Of a DNA stretch of 64,000 nt, positions 12,696 through 24,899 are shown in pieces. A program made the position numbers and the translations under genes. Source of the DNA: Lingula anatina (Eukaryota; Brachiopoda; Lingulata; Lingulida; Lingulidae); the NCBI RefSeq assembly GCF_001039355.2, contig NW_019774291.1, positions 499,276 through 563,275 of the forward strand, in the 5' to 3' direction. The notes below the pieces were generated by a model that made no database searches, had not been told where the DNA came from, and worked only from the letters and a program-made list of their open reading frames with translations. Within the stretch, counting starts at the first letter, position 1, and every line of letters starts with the position of its first letter.

Positions 12696-15349
12696 TGCTG
12701 ATGTTAGCAGGGCCATAGATGAGGAACTTGCCTTTTGAAACTCCCTTATATTTGTTTTTCTGATAAAGTTGGCCTCAGGGAGATTGTCCACAACTTTCCA
12801 CAGGGAGTCATTTGCCATAGTGAGTAGAGGAATTTTACCAGCACTAAGTTTTCATCATTAAGTCTTGCAAATCCACTTTGCACAGAATACATTTCCTGCC
12901 AATCAGATTTTTCTTGAAACCAGTGCTTAACCCATTTGGATTCAATGTTTTATACCTTTTCTAATTAAATAATCCACTTCTAAATAACTAGCCAGTCATT
13001 ATACAACGGCCATATCTTCCTGTACACTACGGAAGGATATACCATCTTCAGATAATTTTATATGAAGTATTTTATTATTTTTAAGGTCTAAATCAGGAAA
13101 GGTAAGAAGTTTTGTGGGAAATTTACAAATTATAGTGAAATATGACTTTGGGACATTTTCAAATGTAGATCCTATATACCTTTCACAATCTGTTCATAGT
13201 TTGTTTTTGAGAAAATGTCAAGTCAAGTGATCACAGTGCTTATTTCTTTTAACAGAAATAGCCACACAGGAGGGAGATAACCAAATATATATATCTTCCA
13301 TGGTTTGGGTTAAGATGTGTTAATTCTGTCAAGTCTGTCTTCAGAGATGAACCAAGGCAGAGGAACAATAGATGAGTAAAATTGATTTTCTGTGTTGTAG
13401 CACACCGTTGAAAAACTATACTAGTTCCAGTAGATCACATTGTCAAGGGGATGTGCTTATAATGTATACATGTACATGTACTGTACCAGCTCCTCATCTT
13501 GACACTTCATGATCATTTTTATAGTTATATACCTTTTCAGGTAATATGGTCATTTTACACTTGCTCTGAGAACTATATATAGCAATAGTTTAGTATGTGC
13601 AAATACGTACCGTTTGTTTTTCAAAAAACGCCCTAAAATTAATTAATTATAACAAGCCACAGAAATATTTATGAATTGGAATGTGTTTGAATATCTCTAA
13701 TGGTTCATAATGGATAACAATATACTGAAATTAACTCAGAATTGTCAAAAGTTATACTTCCAATAGTAATAACATGTATTTAGCGCTATTTAAAGAAGCG
13801 GCAAAATAGACCAAAACCATTAAAATAGTGGGTCTACACAGATCGGATATGTTTCTTTATATTGTTCTTGGCTTACAAAACGATCGTGCTCCTGGTAATG
13901 CCCAATATTGTACATAACTGTACTTTATAACCCCCTTTTTAGTTATCATAACATATATCATCTAAGGCGATTTTAAGGGTCAGTGCTTCCGTTTAAGTCT
14001 GTATCACACATGTATATTTTATGTTATCGTCACTTAATTATAATTCCACAATCAATTGTCTGTACACAACTAACACAGAAGATAACCTACCTATCACTTG
14101 ATTAATTACTTAAGGGTGTCTTCCCGTTATTTCCGCTGAAAATCGACCCGGCCATTACCATACACCTACAGGTAGTTTTGTTGTTAGGGAGAATATCGAT
14201 TTCACGCACAATTAATCGTTACTGTAAATAATAGAATAAAAGGCAGTTTCTATTGGCTAAGCAACCGAGCCAACAATGTAAGACATAATGTCATTGGATA
14301 ATTAGCAATATTGCAGCAGGTGCGTCTTTGTAAGAGCTCAACCCCAGAAAATGTAGTTTTGTGACATTTGACGCATCGATTAACGTGCTGAATGGATAAA
14401 ACTGTTACACTACCAGTTTCCTTACGATAAAATTCGTGTTTTTTGTGCCTGCACTTTATTTGCTTCTAACTTTATTTGCCTCGGTCGTTTTCCAAATTAC
14501 ACCCGTAAATGAATAAAACACTTTAAACTGACCAATTTGTAAAATAGGCCTGTCAAAACTGAAAAGATGGGAATCGGAGTCGATAGACAAAGTTTTGTTT
14601 TTTAACGAGCATAGCAGCTAAGTTTCACGGTAAGTCGGTGTTTAATATTATTATTATTTTATCATAGGCCTATTTTATTATATTCATTTATTATATTTTA
14701 AAGATAATTTTTAAAAAGACGATGTGGGGGATTCAAGTGCATAAAACAACATCATGAAGGGGTTTCCTGGGTCAATTGTAAATTTCTCCCACTTACCAAA
14801 CCAATACCTAATGCATTTTCCATCAAAAAAGGGGGTGAAAAATGATTTCCTCAAAATTGGGGTCGGTTGCACTCGTTAAATAACTTATTATAAATAACTT
14901 GACAAAAACCTTGGAACTACGATGATATTAAGTAATTTATAGGTTTCAGATGTGACTAAAAACTCACCTCTCTCCTATCAGTTGGCCTCTGCTATTTCCA
15001 GTCTTTAAGACTCTGGCTGGCCAAATTGCACTTTACAAAGTTTGTTTTTAAAGTTGGCTTACGCTTCTCCCTCAGCTATCAGTTATAGATATGACACTAG
15101 AGTATGGCTGTACATGAAGTGTATGTACAACCCCTTGATTAGATTAGGTTATGTTGATTGAACTCGATAAAAAATAATGATCCGGCTCACCCAACTTGCA
15201 TTATATTGACGTTGCAGTATTGACGTTTCTTGACGGAATTAAAGGAGACAGCAGCCTACCATTTTATGCATAAAAACATTTTGTTGATTTTTTTTCTTTA
15301 CGATAGAGTACACTTTACTGGCCACTGTTGCAAAAGTACTTGAAAGGAC

Positions 15350-15593
15350 AGGGGCGGATCCAGGATTATTTGAAGAGGGGTCCACGGATGTGAAGCCGAC
15401 CCCACCCCCCCAACTTGTCGTGGGGTTCGAGGCCCTCTGAAGAGCCACGAAAAATGTTGGTATTTTAGAGGGCGGTTGGTGCCATTTGGTACGGTTTAGA
15501 ACTATGATTTAGCTAGTCAAAATTCTAAATTCAAGAGTGGACTTGAAATCAAAGGGGGGCAGGACCCCCCTTACCCCCTCTAAATCCGCCACT
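15350..15593. mobile_element. hAT-like MITE with 8-bp target duplication
   Basis: A 244-bp element flanked by a perfect 8-bp direct repeat GAAAGGAC (15342-15349 and 15594-15601). Ends are AGGGGCGGATCCAGG and, on the opposite strand, AGTGGCGGATTTAG. An 8-bp duplication with a GGGGCGGATC terminus is typical of hAT non-autonomous elements in invertebrate genomes. No transposase is encoded. Confidence 0.85.
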
Positions 15594-16519
15594 GAAAGGA
15601 CGAACAAGAAGTTGCCCATAACATTTCATTCCCTAATTATGTTAACGTTTTATTTAAAGAGGGTACTTGTTTTCTCACAGGTAAATGAAAATAAAAAGAC
15701 GGGCTCCCATGAAAAACGATATCTTTTTGTCGATGTATCTTATAAAATACATTGATCCCGTTAAGATAAAAATTAAATATTGGCACCATTTTTTTTTCTT
15801 CCAGAATACCCCCTTCTATTCCATTTCGATTAAATTTTATCAAACAAAAGCGTATGAGACGACATGGATGCGTGAGTCCAAGATACTGTTGTTACCCGAT
15901 ATCTGTGTGTAGCAATAGAACTTGGTCTCGTAGCAAGATACCATTCAAAGCCTTGGTATAGTTCAAGGAGCAGGTGATTTATATTGCTGGGTCTTCGGTC
16001 ATAGACCACAATATTCTGTGTTATCGCTTCATTGATGACTGATGATATATGTTACCATTCTTACCTGTACGTTTCTAGTGCCTTTGTTTGTTTTTAAACC
16101 CATTGCTGCGTTAAGAATCTTTGTTGCAAAATATGTAAGGCTTCGGCGGCGTTTTATCCGAGCCGCCGATGTAATTTGATTCGGCAATATCTCACAATCG
16201 AGTATCACATATTAAAAGTGTTATGAGCCCTGTGCGAGTAGCTTTGTACATTCACCTTTAAGTACGACAAGAGCCCATTTCAATTATTCCCTGCCATCTG
16301 GGGTGTAATTACACGACAGGGGAGTGTAATTAAATCAGCGCGAGCCTATCAGCACGCGGCAGCCTCTCCTTGATTAACCGGCCAGAACCGATAGAGTGCC
16401 CGGCTGTTCACTTGGCAGTTCTCACATTATTGCTTACGGCTCGCGCAGCCAGAGGATGCGTTGCCTAACTTAACTACAAAAAATGGTGTTTTAAAGGGAA
16501 CTCGTAAGGAGAGATCAAT

Positions 16520-19500
16520 ATGGGACAGTGGTGGGACTGTGTGTTGGTACTTGTGTTATTATTAAAGGTGAGTATTATTCTTATGTGCATTAGTAACAAA
16601 ATTAATGCAGGGAATGGGAAGTTGAGTGGTTTAAACCTACTAGTTTAAACTATGAATTACAGGACTCTGCATGTAGCTGTTTACTAACCCAGCGCAGATG
16701 GTGCGATCGTTGTTTCCTTTTCACTGGGAGGTTAAATAAGTATGTGTGGTAGTAGTACCCGACAGGAAAGATAGAAGTATTAAGTCCGTGTTGCAGTATA
16801 TGCAATAGTTGTTTTTCGTTTTTATTTTCCGTCTGTCTCATTGTATATTCAATGTTCTTTGATGGAGCGGCATCAAAAGAACCCATGCCATTGTGGACGT
16901 TTAATAAATGTTATTGTATCGTTTCCGAAGAGGATGCATTGTGGCTCAGTCAAGCAGAATACATTCAATTTAACTGATAACCCCAATTGTTAAAACGAGG
17001 AGTAGGCTGGGTTTCTATATGGAGCACAGGGAGAATAAATGCACGGAACAGTATCAAATTCGGGCAACTTACGTCCGCCACAGTTGTTACATAGGGTACC
17101 TGCCTATTGCAGAGATAGAGGGATGGAAAACGAATGAAAGAATAAGATCAGACCAGGGAATTGTTTTGAGTTTGAAGGGCGTTAGATTTTTCAGGCGGTA
17201 CTGGAAAATTGGTTACACGTTTTCTATTGCCACTGGTAAGCCTGGCAATCCTCTACGTTTCTGATATAAAACATAAATATTGGTAGTTTCGTTAAACACT
17301 ACAAGAGTGTTGTAAATTGAAGCCATATTTTGCAGGGGAAGAAAGAGAAAACCAGTTCCCATACGTGAGATTAAAACAGATGTGGGGCATGCTCTCTGTA
17401 ATACGGATAACTTTGAACAAAATTGTCTTGCTGCTTTAGCCTTTTATTCCTCTCTTCCACTACCCTCTATCTTATCCCCTCCCTCTCTTCAAGCTATAAG
17501 CGGATACTCAAAGGCTATCTCACGTGTCTTGCTGCTTTTCTCTCTCTTTCTCCACCCTCTATCTACAACTACTATCCCTCTCCTCACGCCATAAGCGGAT
17601 ACTCAAAGGCTATCTCACAAGCCATATAGTGACTGTTGATAGCCCACCTTGATTTTATAGCTTTCGTTAAGTCATGAGTGTTTCTTATCTTGAATCCCCA
17701 ACTTGGTTTAATTGCACATTCAGACTATTATACTGCTCTTTGATGTTATAAAGTGACTATTCGTCTTCACGGGAAACTGACAAACATACGCTGCATGCCA
17801 TGGTGTGCACGTGTGTGACTTTGAAGGTATTAGGCACTTAATTTTACCTATACTAGTCTGTGTTGCTTATCACTTATCTTTCTTCTTAAACACGAGAGCT
17901 TTGCCAGCTAGCAATGAATGCTAAGAGAACCCATGGGAAAACGCGGCCTACAGCAGATTAATCAAAAATTAATTTACTCGCACGCATCTGAAACAGATTG
18001 ATCTTTTGAAGCGTAACCAGAAACTCCTTCAAAAATGATCACGCCATCTAAAAATCCCAGGTTTCACAACACGAGATTAAACAACACGTACGCATATACA
18101 AAAGCCAAATGCTGGTAAAAGTGTTGTTTAAAACGTATCCCTACAAACTATCATGCAAAATAAGATGAGAAGGGGTGGAAGGCTTCTGTAGCACGCGAAG
18201 GAATGAAAGCATGTGTTGTATGTTTGACTCATGATTTTTACTGATACATTCAATGATTGAACTCGACTTTCATAGGAGCCTTTCTCTTTTTCTGCCGTAA
18301 TCATAAAGGTCCCTTAAATGCAGTAAGTGGATGGAGGCAGAGCTAGGGTGCTATAGTTTTTATCTAGCGAAGTTTTTTTAAACATGTTAGTGGGTTTATC
18401 TTTTTAAAGATCAGTTCTAGAGACCATAAAACCTTATAATTTTACGAAAAACAGTCAAGATTCAAATTATGCAAAATTCACAAATTTTCTTCACATTTTC
18501 TCTTTCAAATAAAACTTAAAAGCGTAAAGATGAAGCAAACTTTATCAAACAGGCAATGTATTACAAATCAAACGATACTTGAAAGAATAACCTAATCATT
18601 TATCGAGTCGCTTCCGTCACTTTCATCTGACTAGATGAAATATGCAAGCAGCCGGACTAACTTTCATCCCAATGTGTAACTTCCCCTCAAAGTACAGTAA
18701 CATTGAATGTGTGTTAGTTGAATGCAATTAAGGAGGTTTCATCAAACAAGCCGCCAACTTGTTCTTACCTGTTAATTATGTAGCAAGTATTATGTATAAT
18801 ACACTGAATATCTCTGTGCATTTACCTAGGGAAAGCAACCGTGGTGAAACCGCCACACTATCAGCGATAAAATACGAAATGTTATAAGATATATAGTAGA
18901 TAAGGATAATGATATAACATTGTGCTCTTTTCGAATGATATATTTAAGTTGTCCAGAACAATATTGTTAAATGAATTAGGCAAATTATTCGCATAAATCA
19001 CTTCATTATTTTTTTTCAATATCATCATTTCAAATCCAACAGTGTTAACTAAAAGATGCATAAGAAGCGAAAGTAAACGCCTGTAACGCGTATAGATTCT
19101 TAGTTCCCGTTTCTTACACAACGCAAATAAAATCCACGTGCCCAAAAATAAACTTAAATTAATTTCTCTGACTTTTTTTCCTCCTATCCGTAATGCACAG
19201 AAAGTAAGCATAAATATAATTTTTCGGAAAATAATTTAAAAACTCTGCTATTTCTTTATACTAGTTGAAACTGAATGGTGACATTCGGTCGGGTTTAACG
19301 GCAATAATTTGACATAAGCGCTCACTTAATACGGATCATTAACATTTTCCATCCATCAAAATAGATTGTATGTACGTGTACACCAAATCAATTTTAAAAC
19401 CAAAATGATCACATTTTTGGATATAACCTCCTCGGAAAGACCTATTATGACAGTATTTTTTCGTTTACAATTTAAATGTAATGCTTTTTAGAAACGCAAT

Positions 19501-20804
19501 TAATGCTATAATACTATAAAGCCTTTCAAATTCAAACAATTAAGTCCATATAAAGAAAACATTAACAAACACCAACATGGGTGTCCTTATTAAGGGACAG
19601 TGAGGACAGGGTAGGCACGGAAGGCAGACGATGGCGTGACTTATGTTAAGCTACGAGAATACATCAACAGGTGGTTTATATTCAAGAAGTGACTTGAAGA
19701 AAATCCAGGGATTGGATTTTTAGCAGTGGTCAGGGTCACAAGTGACTTAACCCCAGACAATAAAAGCTGTGAGCAAATACGTTATCATTTTGTTTATAAA
19801 CGTAGCAATGAGTTAATAATTTTCTCTTTTTTTTCATTTTGCTCTTTGCTATCCTTAGGTCATACAACACAAACTTTTAAAAATAATTAAATAAATAACT
19901 ATCTCTTCAGGTTCACGCCGAGTTGAGCTGCACTAGCAATGAGATTGAGTACGAAGGGGTCCGGTGCTGTTCTAAGTGCCCCCCAGGAAGAGGAGTCGCC
20001 GCACTCTGTTCTCCTGATAACGACACCGTATGCAGACCGTGCGATGTCGGAGTGACGTTTTCTTCATTACATAGCCACACGGAAGCATGCAGGCCGTGCT
20101 CCACATGTGGCGTCAATGCTCATGTCTTAAAAAAGTGCAATGGGACACACGACACCCAGTGTGAATGTGACAGTGGTTTTCATTATAACTTGTCCGAGAA
20201 ACGGTGTGAGGAGTGTAACAGGTGTCACCCCGGGTGGGGCGCCTCTCTAGCTTGTAACCACCATTATAACACGGTGTGCAGACCGTGCCCTAATGGGACA
20301 TACTCTGAATATGTGAGTGCCCACCTCGGGTGTATAGTGTGCACCAAGTGTTCTGATGATCACATCAAACTTCAGGACTGCACGCCGTACCAGGACACAT
20401 TATGTATGGGTAGGTGATACCATTAATTTTCTTCGTAAATCTGCAGTGAAATACATAGACTCTTTATGTTAATGTGTAAAATGGACAACATGCGAAAATT
20501 AAATGTACTGCATGAGATATACCGTTTAAGGATTGTACGAAAGGATGTCAGAAATGGTTCCCAAAATGAGCATGGAAAACTTAAATAATGTACTGGGGTG
20601 ACTAAACAACTATACTAATGCATGGATATGCGTTGAAGCTGGCTTTATTTTAAAGACTGGGTTCTGTGGAAATCATATCAGGTATTGTGAAGAAGACAAA
20701 AATGCTGATGGAGACGAATGCTTCATTTCTTTATATTGCGGTTGCGGCAAATGTAAATGGGAAGGGAGAGGGGCGTTGGAGAATACTTGGTTTGTTGAAA
20801 ATTA

Positions 20805-20840
<36 letters not shown>

Positions 20841-23171
20841 AAAGAAAAACACATCAGAAAATTTATTTATTTGAAAAATCTTTTTCAGCCAAGTCCTTGT
20901 TGGGGTCTTCCAAGGTCGCCAGTAAAACGGCACCAGTGAGTCCGCCAGTTAACTACAACCCTGGTTACGACATCATTCCTCTGTATTGCGCGGTCCTAGG
21001 CTTGCTGGTGATAGGTCTGTTGGCGTACGTGGTGGTGAAACAGTGGCAGAGGAACGCGGCTCATCGCGCCAATAAGCTCAATACTACGGGGGTGACGCCG
21101 TCGTCCATACGGGTTGACCCCACGTGCCAAATCCAAGTGCCACCGAGCTCACACGGGTCAGATAGCGGGGTCTTCCTGGACAGCGATGGAAAGCCAGGTG
21201 AGAGCGAAAAAATTGGTTTTAAAATTTAAGTATTCGAAGTTAAGGTATATCTTCGGATTTAGGTAGAAGAAAATATTACGAAATTTTGACAGAGACAGAA
21301 AATGTTCTCATGAGATCTGTCAAAACTCGGAAAGATTTCAAGAACTGCTCCTGTGCCGACAGTGCGGGTAATAATTGCCAAATAATGGCTTCCTCATAAA
21401 GGTTATCTTAGAAATTGTATTACTGGGCTGTTAAGTTTGCCAGACTTACTGCGAGTAACTTATGACAGCGTGTCTGGTTAATTCCTGATAATATCCAGAA
21501 ACCAGGAAAAGGAAATTGTTTATTCAGTTGTATACAGGAAAAATGCTTAAACGGCTTGTATTTGTACGTTTTCATAATTTTCAGTTACCAGCACGATGAA
21601 AGTCCGTGATCTACCGCCAAACAAAAAGAAAGAAATTGAAGTTCGTCTTCATCACAAACGTGGCGGACGAGGCGACTGGACGGGTTTAGCTAGAGAATTA
21701 GGTGAGGGCTTTTAATGTAAAAAAAAAATGCATGTTATCGATTTTTTTCTTTTTCCAGAGTTTTTGTGTGTGGTGTTTGTGGGAACGAAGATTCGATAAA
21801 ATGAAAAAAATATGGGTTGCAAATACTCAGCACGCGATTTCAGTGTTTTTTAATGACCTCCAGTGTATTTTCCTAATGGATTTTGGTAAAGCACGTTCGT
21901 CCCTAAGTTGAATATTAAATTTGACCTTTTCTAGAAAAGAATGATTATATTCACTTCACAAAGCAACAGATTCCTCGTCTTACACTAAATGTGACGCAAT
22001 GTAAAAACTGCTTTCACTTAACAGGAAAATAAATGGGTTCCGTGGTACATCTTACCAATTTCCGAAATGTAAACGCCGCGAGCGCCGTTGGTTATGGAGT
22101 CTACTTGTTTAAAGGAAATCTCATCCAGAATAATTTGCCACTAATTTCACAGAAGCGAAAGCCTGCAGACATAACATTTTGTCAAATTTACTTAAAATTG
22201 CAATAGCATAGTGCAAGACACGCTCTGTTTATTCTATTACTCCCATCTTGAATCATAGGTTAGTGTATTTTGGTGTTTGGAAGCGCCCTGGTCTTGAATG
22301 GATAAAAGAAACACTGGTTCTTTCATCATTCTTTCATACTCCTTCTACCGTAAATCCAAAGTTACAACTTGTCTGAAATGTCAGAAGTTCGAAATCAAAC
22401 GTTTGTTGTGATATCTCACAAAACAAACACCGATAAAACCGCTACGTGGCCCCAAATCCCAAAGACGTGAGTTAAGAAATGTAAAGGAAGCCATGACCGC
22501 GGCGCTCATACTACAACATAGATCACAGTTGTTCTCTGTGTGTCAGACTGTCCCATCTTCAGGCGTTTTGTCTCCTGTTTATTCTATTGTGTTGTGTTTC
22601 TATTGTGTGTCCTGTATAAAACTTTGAATTAAGAAACGTGCACTAAAAAATTCTATGTAGGGTTTTATTTATTGCGGAAAGGAACTGCTAGTATTTGGAC
22701 CAGTGGTACTCATAGTTAAAGCAGAGAAATCTGCTATGAAAAAGCTTAATAAAAACACTAGTTTTACTGCAAGATTGTTGATAAACGTGTAGTTGGTTAT
22801 TGACTTTTTCATTACGTAAATAAGATGAACACTAGTAATACAATTTAGATCGACGTCACGTCTGATCACTAATGTACTGTGTCACTGTTTTAGGGAAATG
22901 TAGCTTTTATTAATTATTTCAGGTTCATTTAACTTTATCCTTCTTTATTTCAGGTTATACAAAGTCCCGTATCACAAGCTTAGAATCTCATGCATGCCGT
23001 GAGAACCACGTGCCAGCACGCTACCTGCTGTTGGAATGGAGCAAAAACGATAGCGCCACGGTGGGGATGCTGGTGCGTGCGCTCAAAAGTATAGGAAGAC
23101 ATGACGTTGTTAAAGTATTGAATGGACGCTCAAGGAAACTGTTTAGAGCACAGCCGGCAGAAATAGTGTAG
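16520..23171 (+). CDS. NGFR: p75NTR-like TNF receptor superfamily member, complete
   Basis: Five exons: 16520-16567, 19911-20409, 20889-21197, 21585-21701, 22954-23171. They sum to 1191 nt, encoding 396 aa, with clean GT/AG junctions. Residues 1-19 form a hydrophobic signal peptide. Residues 23-182 hold four cysteine-rich domains, each with all six cysteines. A single membrane segment spans about 211-232 (IIPLYCAVLGLLVIGLLAYV). A death domain fills about 293-378 and includes DWTGLARELG, HACRENHVPARYLLLEW and NDSATVGMLVRALKSIGRHD. Four CRDs, a single TM and a C-terminal death domain of this type fit p75NTR (TNFRSF16) better than Fas, TNFR1 or EDAR. In vertebrates that receptor binds neurotrophins and signals survival or death; ligand and function here are inferred. 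AATAAA signals follow at 23534 and 23614. Confidence 0.9.
17427..17619. repeat. Two-unit tandem repeat, ~96 bp, pyrimidine-rich
   Basis: Two units in receptor intron 1 each begin GTCTTGCTGCTTT, run through a CT-rich tract with CCCTCTATCT, and end with an identical ATAAGCGGATACTCAAAGGC block (17495 and 17591). The CT-rich middles have diverged while the 3' block is unchanged. The open frames in it are low-complexity artefacts. Confidence 0.75.
20807..20838. repeat. (TAA)n microsatellite
   Basis: About ten uninterrupted TAA/AAT units in receptor intron 2, some 50 bp upstream of the exon 3 acceptor. It is a likely length polymorphism and non-coding. Confidence 0.9.
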
Positions 23172-24899
23172 TTGAGAGGCCTTCGGAACGTTGCCTTGTC
23201 AAACCATTTCAGACGAACCTCTATTATGTACCAGCGTGTATCTACAAAAACAAGGTGTAAACACGTATGAGCGATAAACTAGGGAGCTTAGTACTCGCTA
23301 AAATACTACGAGACTCATTAGCAAAAAAGAGAAGTCGCATCTTCATATTTTTGGCTTAGCAACAGCAAGTCATTTGTCAATTAGAAGAGTAAGTACGGTG
23401 CTCAGTTTTCTGGATTGTCTCTGGATGGTATAGAATACCAAAACTCCTTCTACAGGATCTGTTTACAAAACAGTTTAATTATGTCAATTGATAAGTAATG
23501 AAAAAAGATTGCGATAAATGCCAAGGTTAACCAAATAAAATATATTCTGACAAAGACACATGAAAAATGAATGACATGGTGTTTATTCATATTTCTCATA
23601 ATTCTTATCTCACAATAAAATTCACCAGACGTACGACATTTTTACACATTATGTACATTATAACTGTTAAAAAATCGACATTTACTAAGTGTCTACTGAA
23701 AGGAATAATGAGTATAAAATTACAAAATATTTACCGCTGAATATCAACAGATCAAAACCTAAAATTCACCGATAATGCCTTCCCTTCAGGTGACATTTAT
23801 AAAAGTCATATCGGAGGAAAAGACCTAGGAAAACAACCTATCTATCTTTTAATTTCTATGATCATGAGCTCTCTTTTTACCACGATTTCCAGATTTTACA
23901 GACAAACTTGTCAATTTGCAGAAACCAGTAAAAACGCTGCTAGTTTGACTAAGAAGGCCCGCTTTGGACTCGGGGTTACCTTGACAACTCGCTTCCATAT
24001 TGGCGAGAATTATAAAACTGATGCAAATACAAGTGGACTTTGACAACTGAAACTCCTACACCTTAACCCAGATAATGAAGTATCACCTAGTATTCCTCAT
24101 AACGAGGGCGTGTATAAATGTAGACATTTCTGAAATAATTTCAACAAATTTTTCAATGCCCTAAAAAAATTCACAAAAAGTACTTCACAAAATAAGATGG
24201 ACGAATAGATGGATGAATATGGATGCCCAAGATAAACTATTTTTATCTGGCTCCACGTAGAATTTATTAGTTCTTCCAAAGACAAGTTTAAAAATGTCAT
24301 CAGAGGCATTTTCTGAACTCAAAGTTCTGACAAAAAAAAGTAATGCAGAATAACACAATGAAGCTCAAATAGATTCATCTAATCTGATTCATAATCTTAA
24401 CTTCCTCAAAGCTTCAATTTTCCATCATTCATACGTGAACATATTGCTGACCAGACAATTTGCAGCATAATTGTAAAAATAAAGGTATACTTGAAATGAG
24501 TTGCATAAGAAACCAATGCCTATATTTGTCTTTCAATTCCCCATGAGTTACCAGCAGGCTTACTTGCACAACCTGTAGCAACTCTGCAGAAAACTTGTTT
24601 TATCAGTGTCAAGAGAAAAGATTTCTCTATTAACTAACACTTTACAGATATCATATTCATTTTAATATGGTCACTGCTTCACCGGCTGTACATAGCCACC
24701 ATCTTGAGTTCACATGAAGAGAAATTAGGCTGGATCTATAATACAAACTCATCTATCACATTTCAGTCTGGACAATTCAGGGAAAGAAAAGGATTTAAAA
24801 AAATTAAAAGTCCTCATAAATATCTTTCAACTTTAGAAAATTCTGGTGCTCAATTCAGTTTGTCCCTTTTGGACAGTTACATCTGTAGATTCCAGAACT
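23172..24899. other. Convergent 3' intergenic region
   Basis: Holds the 3' UTRs of the receptor (plus strand) and SETD2 (minus strand). Plus-strand AATAAA occurs at 23534-23539 and 23614-23619. On the minus strand AATAAA candidates lie near 24262 and 23580, and one overlaps the SETD2 stop codon at 24898-24903. No additional gene is recognisable. Confidence 0.6.

Larger units (their letters stand above)
10778..16519. other. Intergenic region between INVS and the p75-like receptor
   Basis: About 5.7 kb separates two divergently transcribed genes. It should contain both promoters, but I see no confident core promoter motif. Contents that can be supported are the diverged repeat at 12440-12695 and the hAT-like element at 15350-15593. 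The rest is AT-rich with short chance reading frames. A 16316-16500 stretch just upstream of the receptor start is less AT-rich and may hold its 5' UTR. Confidence 0.6.

Noticed and set aside
17382-17629. Leu/Ser-rich open frames that might look like signal peptides
   Set aside because: They are translations of the CT-rich tandem repeat; hydrophobicity comes from pyrimidine-rich codons only.
18882-19211. 109-codon minus-strand open frame in receptor intron 1
   Set aside because: AT-rich composition with no conserved pattern; judged a chance frame.
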